The notes under the pieces are model-generated. The model worked only from the letters and a program-made list of their open reading frames with translations, had not been told where the DNA came from and did not search any database. Shown piece by piece: positions 10,439 through 21,795 of a stretch of 64,000 bases of DNA (position 1 is the first letter of the stretch; each line of letters begins with the position of its first letter). Both the position numbers and the translations under genes were made by a program. This stretch comes from Isoetes taiwanensis (lineage: Eukaryota; Streptophyta; Lycopodiopsida; Isoetales; Isoetaceae): NCBI GenBank assembly GCA_021234155.1, contig JAJEKV010000003.1:8492413-8556412 (forward strand), in the 5' to 3' direction.

Positions 10439-11944
10439 TGTGACGCTCCCCGAATCTATACGATGCTCCTATCATATAAATATGAGAAATTCCCCTTCCA
10501 TGGCGGCTTCATCACCACCAAAAGGCCTCCGTCTGCCTTGGACTACTTGTGATGGCCAAGTGTCCGGGTGAAGGATACGGAGGTGTCATTCATCCCATGC
10601 CTTTTATAAGAATCCTATATAGCAGAAGTGTACATAAAAGTTAGCACCTAGCACACAATATATAAAATAACATGCCATCTCGAAGGGTGGCCCATCCATC
10701 AATAGTACAACACCTCATAGTAGTAGAAAACATGACAAATGCATCGAAAATGAAGGGCCTAATCCCAGGCTCAGACTCAATGGTGTCAACTAACAGGCAG
10801 GGCCTCTGAATGTCAACAGACAGAATAGTGGCAATGGTATTGGCTGGCATAGAACAATGGCTAGGGCAGCCCACCCAACATCATATTTAGATGGCTCATA
10901 TCCAGGACCATATTTTGCTATTTCTTTTATCATAGCCTTAAAAAATTCTGATCTAGCAACTCAAAAAGGGATATGGTCATGATAAAACCACCTGGCAACT
11001 TGTCTATCCACTGCTTCCTTCTTGCATGGATCCATTAGCTTTTTGATCTCTTGCTGCCCCATCTTCGTAGACTTCTTTCCAGGTGCAATAAACTTCCGAA
11101 TCCCACTGCTAGAAGCCAAAGTGCTTTCTTCGATGTTCTTTTCCTTTGTGGTTTCTTCTTCCTCGTAATCAGAATCATCAGAATCATCATTAACACTGGG
11201 TGTTGAAGAAATGATACCGAATGAGGTTGCCTCCCTAAAACATGGCGTGGTTGTAGCCTTTTGGAGAGGCAATCTCATGGAGTCGCCCTATGAGATTACT
11301 CCGAGTTACTTCTCCTTAGTCTGATGAGGCAGGGAAAGGGGAGAATCCCTTATCGGATCATGGTGCTTCCATGAGTGGCTAGAGAATCATGCCCCCACTG
11401 GCCCCCCTTTAACCCATACACACAGGAAGAATAGAAACAGAGAGCACTCATATACAAAACATCCATCCTAATCTCAAATAGAACATAAAATAGAGTCTAA
11501 TCATCCATCTAGTCATACAAGGGTTAGATGAAAATGCAAACTACCTCAAGACTAACCTGTCTCTTGGCTAGATCCGTTATCCCGAAGAACATCCATGAAT
11601 CCAGTCTGGCTACAGTATTCAAGCAGCTCCTCCCTTCTCTAATCCTCCCCCAAATCGATTTGGGGCAGAATTGGGGGTGGAGGCCCAACTTGCTCTCTCA
11701 GATTAGCAAGCCTTCCCTGGCCAATCGAGTTGGGCCAGGTGGCTTCTCCTAATGAACCTATGCATACTAATTAATGATATGAATTAGCCTAACTAGGTTA
11801 ACTAGTTTAATTAAATTATGAGAATTAGTACAGCTAACATAAACCCTTTTAAATTAGCCCCTGATGACCCATAGTGGTCCAAACATGTCTGGTGATGTGT
11901 CACGGTATTTATATGTATAGCATATTAATACGTGGAACGTCACA
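10439..11944 (-). mobile_element. LTR, right copy (minus orientation), with captured transposase piece
   Basis: On the minus strand it starts TGTGACGTTCCACG at 11944 and ends CGTCACA at 10439, the canonical TG...CA ends. It is colinear with the left LTR but about 330 bp longer, because it holds a DUF659/hAT transposase fragment near 10870-11236. Since the two LTRs point toward each other they are not the two ends of one ordinary element. Confidence 0.88.
10880..11278 (-). pseudogene. DUF659/hAT-type transposase fragment inside the LTR
   Basis: The minus-strand frame has an acidic stretch (DDSDDSDYEEEE) followed by QQEIKKLMDPCKKEAVDRQV and ARWFYHDHIPF, then after an in-frame TGA stop VARSEFFKAMIKEIAKYGPG and YEPSKYD. 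The IPF.VA.S..F..MI....YGPGY signature is that of DUF659 proteins, which derive from hAT transposases. The first residues (MRLPLQKATTT) come from LTR sequence shared with the left copy, so the open frame runs across the capture junction. Catalytic and dimerisation domains are absent. It reads in the same direction as the LTR. Confidence 0.8.
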
Positions 11945-13264
11945 GCCTAACCACCTAAAGCTATAAGCATCAGCTATCAAGCAATCCTGCCACTAAACAG
12001 AAAGCAATGCAATAATAGTGTCGTAATTCCTTTAGAAGACCTAATCCATCTAATATCTACCACATAAGAATATTGATGAGCAAAGCAACATTTAATCTTA
12101 TGCATTAATGTTACAACGCAAAAATTTTTCCTTAAGAAGAATCTCTGCCCGCGTGTGCCACGCCGATCAGTATCGCCCACACCTTGGATCCCTGATCCCC
12201 CACACTGACCTTATAGGTTGCTGCTCTCACAGCGATCCGGATTCTTCCAGAGAATCCTTAAGAACAATCTTTGCCGCATATTAACGCTGACTAGCTTCCA
12301 CCCGCACCTTAGATCCCGGATCCCCCTCGCTAGTCTTATCGGCTTACTGCTATGTGAACTTTCACACAGAAGTCCGAATTCTTTTAGAGAATCCCCCATA
12401 GGTCAGCACCTATCGGATGCTTCACCCTGACTGATCTATGGCAGTAGCAATCTGCTCTGTGATCGTATACACAGTTCCCAGACTGTAATCCGACCTCAAG
12501 GCCCAAGCCTTGGTCTGGCTCCTGGCATTAATTCGGATCCTTTTAATGAATCCTTCCGGTCAGCACCTACTAGTCCGGCATCCAATTCAATCCTTGGCAG
12601 AAGCAACCTGCCTAAGACCACAAGCACAACCTTAGGCTGCTATTTCGGCCCTGTGGGCCAAACCCCGAATCAAGCAAGATCAATCACAGCCTTAGGCTGA
12701 CAATCCGACCCTATGGGTCCAGTGCTGATCCGGCTCCTGGCAGAATCAGACTGCCTTGAGGCCACAATACCAACTTCGGAATCCAAATCCAAGCTCAGTG
12801 CTTAACTCTTAGATCGATTCTCTAAGCATTATATTAGAAATCGGGCTTCAATGTTTCTGCTCCAGATTTCCGTCCTGCTCTAATCCGTCTCACAGGCTTT
12901 ATAGAACTCTATCTGGAGTTCACTAACAGTCTCAGATGCCCAAAACCGGTCAGATTAGGCCTTGATTCGATCTGATTCCATGCTCTGGAGCTCTACTTGA
13001 AGATCTGGCAGGCCGGATTCCATGCACGAACCCATTTCTCTGATATATCAGATTTTGAAGACCCACCCAATCGTTTAATGCCATGTGTCCGTTTTTAATA
13101 ACATTATAAATCGTAGCTAACCTTTTATCTTACATTTAAATAACATTGGCCCCTAGGGCCTTACATTAACATTAATATCTAATGTTAACCATGTAAGCTT
13201 ATGGGTCCTCTGCCCCGGTCAATCCCTGCTAGCTCTTGCCGCCACACAAAATCGTGTCTTTTTC
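11945..13264. other. Non-coding, diverged ~115-bp modules
   Basis: No gene is recognisable. From about 12115 to 12800 related phrases recur: variants of gaattctt..agagaatcc at 12240, 12378 and 12535; gatccc.gatccccc at 12190 and 12315; and ccttaggctg at 12635 and 12690. This suggests an old tandem or LTR-like module array. It may belong to the gypsy fragment that follows, being downstream of its RT in minus-strand reading. Confidence 0.4.
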
Positions 13265-13860
13265 CAAAAGATCAGAGGAGCAACAACTTTAGAAAATTTA
13301 GGTACAAATTTATGGTAGTACGTGGCTAACCCCAGAAAACTGCGTAATTCTGACATGTTTTCCGGTAGGAGCCATTGCTGTACCACTTGTACCTTGGCGG
13401 AATCTGATGATATCCATTGCGGAGGTCAATCTCGGTAAACCATTTGGCACCCCCAAGATGATCCAGATTATCATCAACCCGGTTAATCTATGCAGATCCG
13501 CATAGTACCGTCCGTTTTCTTAACAAGCAAAACGGGACTCGCAAAAGGTGATCTACTTGGTCGTACAAAACCTTTGCTTAATAATTCCCTCACTTGTTTT
13601 TTTAACCTCTTCAAGTTTAAAACGATATGGAGCACGCACCATTGGCTTAACCCCTGGTTCAGGCACAATTTTATGCTCAACCCCCGAGAAGGTGGTGGCC
13701 TTTGCGGCAACTCCCTTCTGGGAACACGTCTTTAAATCTTTCCAAAAGATTTCGTAATTCTTGATTTACATCTGAACGTAGTTCAATGTTTACATCCCTA
13801 GAATTACAAGACCCAACCATGTCATCAGCAGACATGGTATTCATCAAGAGCAAGCTATCT
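13265..13860 (-). pseudogene. Third gypsy element: RT fragment with palm deleted
   Basis: Minus-strand pieces read [19 protein letters not shown] (near 13715-13770), then [20 protein letters not shown] and [12 protein letters not shown] (13483-13600), then IDLRNGYHQI-like text in a shifted frame (13400-13440). The reading then jumps straight to the thumb (MSELRSFLGLATYYHKFVPK, near 13290-13355). The part that should carry the catalytic FDD is missing between the last two, a deletion of a few hundred bases. It differs in sequence from the RT at 1274-2877, so it is a different gypsy family. Confidence 0.82.
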
Positions 13861-14975
13861 TCTTACATGCAATTCCCAATTGCACAGACTTGTAATAGTC
13901 CTAAGAAGATAACCCAGGTGCCCTTATATTGCCCGAGGCACTTGCATGGCTTAAACCTTTAAAGGTTAACATGACTTAGTATTATTCCTTGATCGTGACC
14001 AATTCCTAGTCATTAAGGGTCTTCCCTACTTCGAAAAGTCGAACATGCAACTTTTCCATGAAATAGCATTATCTATTTCTTCATAAGAATTTGGTCCACT
14101 GAGCCGACCCTGTCGCTTAGCCAAAATTCCTATGATTCTAATCCTTTTTCATACGACCTTAACTAGGTGCGTACTAGGATTAGTTGTAAGATGTCAAGAT
14201 ATTCGAACAATTAATATGTAGCACAATAACAGGGGGTTCCAGGGGGATTTGATATGGATGTGAAAATTACAATTCCTGAAACCATAGAACATATCCCCAA
14301 AACAATTGAATGAGTTTTTATAAAAAAAACATAGATTTAAGATAAAAATAATCATGTTAGCTCAGTAATTAGTTTGGTTAAAGTAATCGTATTAGGACAT
14401 TGAGGTATTTTGGTAGAGGTTTGAGACGCCGTAATTCATATTCTAAAACCTTAGGCGAGTATAGAGGCTCGATATTCCATCAAAACCTTAGGCGAACACG
14501 TATTTGATTTTTCAAAACCTTAGGTGCCCCCAAACATAAATGATCATAAGCGAAACGAGAGGTGCCCAAGAATAGGGTCTAGATCGTAGGATCGACAGAT
14601 CCGACGACTGTGGTAGTCCAGGGTGCACCCCGTTTAGAATATGTAGCAACCATCAACCATCAACCTAGCAATTAACATACATCAAAGCAACATCATTAAA
14701 CCTTCTACTAGCCTGCACTATTGCCACAACAGAGGAAGGTTTAGATTAAAAGCAAGTCATATTTGCTCCCATATTAACTAGACCTAGCAATGTCAAGCCT
14801 AACTACTCTTCTACAAATCAAGCACAGTAGAATTTAATGATTCATATATCTACAAAATTTCGTATTCAAATCTGATTTGTTGCACTCCCAAACTTTGTAT
14901 TTTGTCTTTGGTCATTTGATTTTGTTGCATTTTCGCACAAATTTAGACAATTGCCGTTTTCCATCTACTATCTAT
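13861..14975. other. Non-coding stretch, probably retroelement remnant
   Basis: No coding frame is recognised. A short motif, aaaccttaggcga or close variants, recurs at about 14447, 14482 and 14514. A phrase ataacagggggtt at 14227 also occurs at 28837 and 33487. Otherwise nothing stands out. Confidence 0.35.
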
Positions 14976-14976
14976 A

Positions 14977-15112
14977 GCATCGATCCGAGCCCTCGATCGT
15001 TATTCTGGGATGGGACGAGCAGCTATATATGTGCTCGTCCTTCTTGTGGCTCGTTATCGGCGTCTTCTCACATCAGCATCTCTTTCCTTGTCCGTTGCTT
15101 CCTCTCCTCATC
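14977..15112 (+). repeat. Terminal-type module, copy 1
   Basis: Starts atagcatcgatccgagccc and continues through gggacgagcagctatatatg to ttgtccgttgcttcc. It is nearly identical to 20740-20870. The early part contains a GGATCG-type inverted repeat around CCGAGCCC in copy 2. Confidence 0.88.
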
Positions 15113-17439
15113 ATCTTTCTCCTCTTCCTCCTATGTCATCTTCCCCTTTACCTCTATCTTTCCCAGCTAGTTTTTACATCTGCCAATCTCCATCAAATTG
15201 CTCCGTGTCTTCCTTGTCCTTTTTATGTTTTTGTTTTTGGAACGTCCTGCTGATTGGGATTTGCGAATTCACGCCATATCAGTGGATCTTGGCCTGGCTG
15301 GCTGGACGTGCGCAGGCAGGGAGCAGGGTTGGAGCTGCATGCACCATCGGCTTCATCGCTTTTCTGTTTGTTTTGGCTTATCTTCTTCCTCAATTGGGCA
15401 TTTGTACGGTATAGCTTACCCAGGTATAGGTTTTCCACAAATTATGATGCACACGCACAATCCTATGACGTATGATTGAATTCGGATGCATGCAAAGAGC
15501 GTTTGGAGATGCACATGGCAGGGCGGGCCACGTGGCAGCAGGGCCATCCTGCCGGAATAGATCCGGTGCCCAGGTCTCACCCAGGCCGGCGTCCACACTC
15601 CCGGGGGAACAGAGAGGTGGCATCCCCGATTTAAGGGGTGCTCACCTTTTACATCACATGGTTTTATGAACCATTGCATAATTTGCCACCATTGCCTTAT
15701 TAATTCTTTGGCAGGTAATCGATCTTAACCCAGACAATTTTTCCAACCCAAGTAACCCCGCCACGTTCTACCTTAGTCTTTCGGGGTTGCTTCTGCACCA
15801 ACATCTACCTGGAACACGGTTATTGGTTGTCGCATTCTCCATTGATGGTCGGGTCTTGCCTTATACTAACCGGCTAATCCTTGCCCACAGAGGATGTAAT
15901 GGTCATAATTTTTCTTTACAGGGCGCTCTCGATCCTTGCCACATCCATTCAGGTGGACCACTCCCCCATGCGTGCTCCATCTCGATCTTGCTACATGGCT
16001 CGTGTTCCAAGTATTCTATATGTTGGGGGTTTTTTTGCTTGGGGTCAGGTAGAAGGTTGTTATTCACACATTTACTATGGTAAGCCCCTTTGTAGCATTC
16101 TTTTACAACTATTGATTTTTAATGGTTGTTCTTATAAGTGATACCAGGGGTTCTCTTCTTGTTTTCACAAGGCCATCAATTTAATTGCCTTATCATTTAT
16201 GCGTCTAGAGCTGCGTTGACATTGCTAGGAGTAATGGGACATACTTTTGGAGGTTTCTTGTCTTAGAATGAGATCAATGGCAACATTTTTGCATCATATG
16301 GTAGCTACTACATTTTGCCTCGATACATGCATCTTTTATATATGTTCAATGATTTTTATTGGTTCCTTTTTGGCTTTTCTCGCCTACAGATATGCCATAT
16401 GGCTTTCCATCTTGTTTTGGTTCAGGGGATCCATTTCAATCCATTATCTATATTTGCATTTAATTTTGTGTTCGGTATATTATCATTCACATTTTTGCTT
16501 ATTGGAATCCTTCGATTCTATTGGCTGCTTGTCATTTCCAAATATTCATTTGACTCCTTTTTATTTGAGCCCCTTCTGCTTCTCTCACGTTGATCCTCTA
16601 TTTTGCAACCCTTTGTTTCTTAACCCATTCCATTAATGCATCGTTATTTCAGGCCATACGTATGGCCCTAGCTTTATTCATACTACGTCTTCGTCATTGT
16701 ATTTTCATTTGTCCTTTTCTACTATTTGGCTCACCCCTTGCACTCCACCCTGACCTAGGCACTTTGACCTCCATCTTCTCCTTTTCATTGGCCATAATCT
16801 CACCTTTGACTACTTAAGCCTCATTTTTTGCTCGATTTACTGTGATTCACATTAACCTTCATCTCAATTTTCATCTTAACCTTGCTCTTGAGTTGCGCTA
16901 ACATGTCTACAACCTCTTCCTCAATCTCGTTCCTCGTTTGTCAGAGTGTTCTTCATTTGGGGCATTTTATCATGGTCTTAGGCATGTAGTCTTATTTGTT
17001 TATGACATCCACACACATTTCTCTGCTGCTAACCTGCACCAGTCCTTTACACCCTCACTCTCCTATTCTTGTTCCAAACCATTGCTCAGATCTTATGACC
17101 CTCTTTGCTAGGGGCAACCAAGTCCTATTTGGCACCTTGTAGTTTGGCGTCGTGTTCTTGAAATTGTTCTTTACAGTTTTTCGGTTTTCTGGCCCTATCA
17201 TTAGACGTTCTTTGCATATTTGCTATTCACTGTCTCTGGATACGCCGCATATTGCGTTTGGCACTCCCTTATACTCTTTCCGCCGTTGACATTCTTCTCT
17301 TTGCCATGTTTTTTGCACTTTGTCCTGTTTTGCATTTGAGAGCTCCTTTGCAACATATTTATCCTTTGAAGCCTATTCACCTCGTTGTTTTAGACTTCAT
17401 GTAGTATTTTCATATTGTATCTTCTTTTCTTGATTTTTC

Positions 17440-18180
17440 AGTTATGAGGAGTTTCATCCATTATTCTGCCTTGCTAACTCGATCATTCTTCGTATTCTGC
17501 TCTAATGAGTTTTTGGGGATTATAGCATTGTTCATGTTGTTATTGAGGCGATCGTGTGTTACACCTTTTCTGGCAGTTGGGCTCTTGTCTGTGGTTATTT
17601 TCTTGTTGCATTTGTTCATTGGCTTGCATTCCTCTTTTCTCATATTTATGCTTGGGCTTAAAACATGACTTTGGAAACATTGCTCCGAAATTGTCATTAT
17701 GTCGGCGATTGTCATTTATCATGTAACATTGCAGCTTCGCGAAGTTGTATTCTCTGTTCTTGAACATGGGTGACATGTTATGTTGTTAGGTGGTTTCTTC
17801 ATTTTTTACGGACTCGGCACAGGTTTATTGCTTATATAGCACCAATTTTATGGATTTAGGTGATCTTTTGTTTATGTTAGCTCCACTTCGTCATATTCGC
17901 AGTAGGCTTCTTTTTCCGTGCATCGCTTTACTCACAAAATGTAACATTATATACTCATTGTGTTTTCATTTCCTTTAACATGTACATCCCCTCATTTGCT
18001 TTCTTATTGCAGACCATCTGTACGGCCCTAGCTTTGCGAACAATATGTCCTTCTATGCAGTCATTCTACCATATGGCTAACCTCTTGGCACTCCTCTTTG
18101 ACCTTGCCACTGTTGATTTTTGTTTCCTCTTTTCTCTTGGCCATAACCTCACCTTGACTTTGGCCTCACATTTGCCATGA
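17440..18180 (+). other. T-rich stretch without recognisable gene
   Basis: Part of the pyrimidine-rich block. Frames of 60-85 codons here translate to Leu/Phe/Ser-rich text without motif or family resemblance. Short phrases such as cgtacggccctagctttg recur near 16657 and 18010, indicating internal diverged duplication at about 1.35 kb spacing. Confidence 0.4.
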
Positions 18181-18563
18181 ATTGTTTGTGCATAGCCATC
18201 CTACTTTTCTTCAAACTTAAGCCTCGTTTTTCTTGATCCATGATGTGATCCAAATTTAACTTCACTCTCCTCTCCCTTGACCTTCCTCTTGATTTGTACT
18301 GACATGTCTGCCACTTCTCCCTCCACCTCTTCATATTCACAGTGCTATTCATATTGCCGCATCCCTTCCTCGCTCCAAATGTCCTATTATTTTCCTTATG
18401 ACCTCTCATTTAACACTATCATTTCTCTTTTATTCAACATTCACATCTTGTTTAACAAATGCGTTGCATTGCATTTTTTGTCGCAAGCACGTCTTATCTG
18501 GCAAACTCTAGTTTGACATCGTGTTCTTGATGTTCTTTAGTATTCTAGGTTTTTTTCGGCGCT

Positions 18564-19177
18564 ATCATTATATATCATTGGCATATTTGCTATTTGGCTT
18601 TATCTGGATATGATGCATATTGCGTTTGGCACCGCCTTGAGATTTCGCGACATGAGGTTTTCATTGGATCATCTTTCCTTTTTATGCTTCTCTTTGTATT
18701 GATGGGGAGTATCTTACGTTGAACATTGTACACAAGATGTTATATTGGGCACATTCTAATTTTGTGCATGGTGCTGGTTCTGATGATTCTAGTTATCTCG
18801 AGAAATCCATTTCTAGCTGTCTATTGAGAGCTTTTCGCACTTGTAGTGGATCTTTTTCTATTTTGGTATGATCATTATATATCATTGGCATATTTGCTAT
18901 TTGGCTTTATCTGGATATGATGCATATTGCGTTTGGCACCGCATTGAGATTTTGCGACATGGGTTTCTATTGGATCATCTTTCATTTTTATGCTTCTCTT
19001 TATCTAAATGTGGAGTGTCTTATGGTTGTTGTACACAAGGTGTTATATTGGGCACATTCTAATTTTGTGCATGGTGCTGGTTCTGCATGATTCTAGTTAT
19101 CCCGAGAAATCCATTTCTAGTTGTCTATTGAGAGCTTTTTTGCACTTATAGTGGATCTTTTTCTATTTTGGTATGGC
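18564..19177 (+). repeat. 307-bp tandem duplication
   Basis: Unit 1 (18564-18870) and unit 2 (18871-19177) both start atcattatatatcattggc and share gatgcatattgcgtttggca, tgttatattgggcacattct and agaaatccatttctag. More diverged partial copies of the unit occur at about 17200-17290, 19510-19700 and 19870-19960. Confidence 0.88.
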
Positions 19178-19989
19178 TAGCTTCCTAACACTATGACATC
19201 CTTGCGTAATCACTTATTCCTTTTTTCTCATTCTGTCGCATGGCTAGCCTCCTTACACTCCCCCTGGATGTCGGCACTTGACCCCATCGCCTCTTTTACC
19301 TTGGCCTTAATCTCACTTTTGACTTCAGACTCACACTTCGACCTTCTTCGTTTTTCATAAGCCTCTCTTTGCTTGACCCACGGTGTGATCCGAATGTAAC
19401 TTCAATCTCTTTCCCCTTCTTGCCCTTCCTTGACCTCTACCTCCACCTTCTTCCTCGTTCTGTAAAAGTATCATTCCTATTGGTGCATCTACTCAAGCAT
19501 GGAGTGTATTGCATTTTTTGTCGAAAGCACGTTTTATTTGGCCAATTTTAGTTTGTTTTCGTGTTCTTGACGTTCTTTTTTATGGTTTTACATTGACGCT
19601 TATCTTTCTCTAGATGTCGCGTATATTGAGTTATTGTGCATGAGGTATTATCTTGGGCGCATTCTGACTTTGTGCAGGGTGCTAGTCCTGCCTAATTCTA
19701 GTTGTCTTGGGGCATTTATTTTTCGCTGGTGGTTGAGATCTTTTTTCCTGTACATTGTGCTCTCATTGTGCATTGTGCATTGTGCTATCATTATGCATCA
19801 TTTTCCGGGAACTTTATTTCTTGCTAGCTGTTGAGCTCTTTTTTCACAGTGCATTGTGCATTATGCTATCATTATACATCATATTTTGCTATTTAGCTGT
19901 GTCTGGATGGGCCAAATATTGCGTTTGACACTCCATTGCAATTTTGTGACATGGGTTTCTATTGGACCATTTTTTGTGGGTGGTGCTGT

Positions 19990-20305
19990 TTATTTCCACC
20001 TTGATGGTGACGCAAATTTCTATTTATCATGTTTTCTTCCGCCCGCTGGGTGACGCTTTTTCTCCACCCTCCGGGTGATGCTGTTTATTTCCACCTCGAG
20101 GGTGACGCATATTTCTTTTTACATGATTGTTATCCACCCGTTGGGTGACGCTTTTCTCCACCCTATGGGTGATGCTATCTCCACCTGCGGGTGATGCTGT
20201 TTATTTCCACCTCGAGGGTGACACATATTTCTTTTTACGTAATTGTTTTCCACCCGTTGGGTGATGCTGTTCTCCACCCTATTGGGTGATGCTCTCTTTT
20301 TTCTG
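19990..20305 (+). repeat. Minisatellite of CCACCC...GGGTGA units
   Basis: At least nine units of about 25-35 bp carry the core TCCACCC(N)3-6GGGTGATGC or close variants. Each core is a short inverted repeat (CCACCC / GGGTG) that could form a small hairpin. A few more units lie at 20960-21005. Confidence 0.85.
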
Positions 20306-20440
20306 CTACATGTTGGATTTTCTCTAACCATTCACGGGTGTTTTTTAGAGTTCCTTGTGTTGTTTGCAGGTCTTACGCCATCTTCCGAGGTCCTGCTTTT
20401 TTCGGCTTCGCCATCGACCCATCGTCTTCGGTTCTCCAGG
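20224..20440 (+). repeat. Direct repeat, copy 1 (pair with 20938-21152)
   Basis: From catatttctttttac through the minisatellite units, ccattcacgggtgtttttta and gccatcgacccatc to ttcggttctccaggc, the segment recurs 714 bp downstream with scattered differences. Confidence 0.88.
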
Positions 20441-20739
20441 CCGCAATATCCTTTTTCGTCCAAAAAAGTTTTAACCTTCCAACCTCCGCTGATTTACCTC
20501 TACGGTCTTTGGCTCGTCAATATTCCTCTCGTCAGGCCCACGCCCCTGCACCTCTCTGCCCCTTCTGCCTCAACATATACGCTCTATTATCTTCGTGCAC
20601 ATAGTCTCTCCCTCTCGCTATGTAATTTGCGATGTTGCTCGACATTTAGACGTTTCCCGTCGGCTGGGCTTGTAGGTAAGGAAGTTCTCTGGTAGTCGGC
20701 CAGTTTTGTGTCCTTTGCGAGTCCCTTCCCAGAATAGCA

Positions 20740-20870
20740 TCGATCCGAGCCCTCGGATCGTTATTCTGGGATGGGACGAGCAGCTATATATGTGCTCGTC
20801 CTTCTTGTGGCTCGTTATCGGCGTCTTCTCACAGCAGCATCTCTTTCCTTGTCCGTTGCTTCCCACCCTG
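20740..20870 (+). repeat. Terminal-type module, copy 2
   Basis: Near-identical to 14977-15112. It is preceded by ccagttttgtgtcctttgcg...cccagaatag (20700-20738), and that flank recurs at 21379-21417 as the last bases of the block. Confidence 0.88.
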
Positions 20871-20937
20871 CCCGCCCTTATATGTTATTTTGAGTTCGTC
20901 TTTTGTTTTTGTTCAGTTTTGACCATCCGTGTGTAGC

Positions 20938-21152
20938 ATATTTCTTTTTACATAATTGTTCTCCACCCGTTGGGTGATGCTGTTCTCCACCCTATTGGGT
21001 GCTGCTCTCTTTTTCTGCTATATGTTTGATTTCCTCTAACCATTCACGGGTGTTTTTTAGAGTTCTTTGTGTTATTTGCAGGTTTTACGCCATCTTCAGA
21101 GGTCCTGCTTTTTTTGGCTTCGCCATCGACCCATCTCCTTCGGTTCTCCAGG
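20938..21152 (+). repeat. Direct repeat, copy 2
   Basis: Second copy of 20224-20440, followed by ttagggttttcctcgaaaac at 21188, a phrase found on the opposite strand at about 26205 and in A' at about 55510. Confidence 0.86.
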
Positions 21153-21556
21153 CAACACATTCAAGGTTGCTGGCGACCATTTCTCATTAGGGTTTTCCTC
21201 GAAAACCCGAAAGGGTGGGGTTTTTTATCTCGATGAGTTGTCGCCATTACCCTTCTATATTGCCTGTGTACATTTCTTTTGTTTCCGGGGTAGCCCGATA
21301 TTGTTCCTATGGTCGGCTACCCCTCTCTATTCTTCAAACATTGTATACTGCTGCTGTGATGAATGACAAGCCTATGGCCAGTTTTGTGTCCTTTGCGAGT
21401 CCCTTCCCAGAATAGAAGAAAGATTTTAATGCCTTCTTATTATGAAAATATATAGGGGATTTCTTAGCTATTTAGCTTGCACGTTAGGAAAATGTATAGG
21501 GAAAAGGTAATGTATAGGGGAAGGGAAGCGCTGAAGTTGACAGTAGTCAAATACGG

Positions 21557-21795
21557 GATAAAAAGAATAAGCGGAAGGTGGAGGTGATAAAAAGAATAAG
21601 CGGAAGGTGGAGGTTAGAATGGCTGGCTAAGTAACATAATGGCAGGATTGCATATCCTAGAAAGATAGTCTGAATCTATCCTCAGCCTATAGAAAAACCT
21701 ATGTTGACCAGGCGTGAAGAATTGCAAACCCTAGAAAGATAGTCTGAATCTGTTCTCAGCCTATAGAAAAACCTATGTTGACCGGGCGTGAAGAA
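21557..21795 (+). repeat. Two short tandem duplications (29 bp and 74 bp)
   Basis: A 29-bp unit (gataaaaagaataagcggaa...) is doubled at 21557-21614. A 74-bp unit beginning attgca and containing cctagaaagatagtctgaat is doubled at 21647-21795. Confidence 0.85.

Larger units (their letters stand above)
14976..21417 (+). mobile_element. Pyrimidine-rich, strand-asymmetric repeat block (unclassified element)
   Basis: For about 6.4 kb the plus strand is rich in T and C and poor in purines, which creates many long but meaningless open frames. The block is bounded on the left by a GC-richer module (14977-15112) that recurs at 20740-20870. On the right it ends at a CCCAGAATAG that also precedes the second module copy. 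Inside are a 307-bp tandem pair, diverged copies of the same unit near 17200 and 19880, minisatellites and a 215-bp direct repeat. No gag or pol signature is readable. Pieces of the same family appear in the opposite orientation at 26130-28310. It may be a large non-autonomous retroelement derivative, but LTR ends and primer sites are not identified. Confidence 0.5.

Noticed and set aside
14877-16817. Several overlapping plus-strand frames of 74-134 codons
   Set aside because: They lie in pyrimidine-rich sequence that lacks stop codons by composition, translate to Leu/Phe/Ser-rich text and show no motif. They resemble membrane proteins only because TTT and CTT codons dominate.
20119-20331. 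70-codon minus-strand frame with repeated SPNRVEN-like text
   Set aside because: It is the translation of the minisatellite and the period gives the apparent protein repeat.
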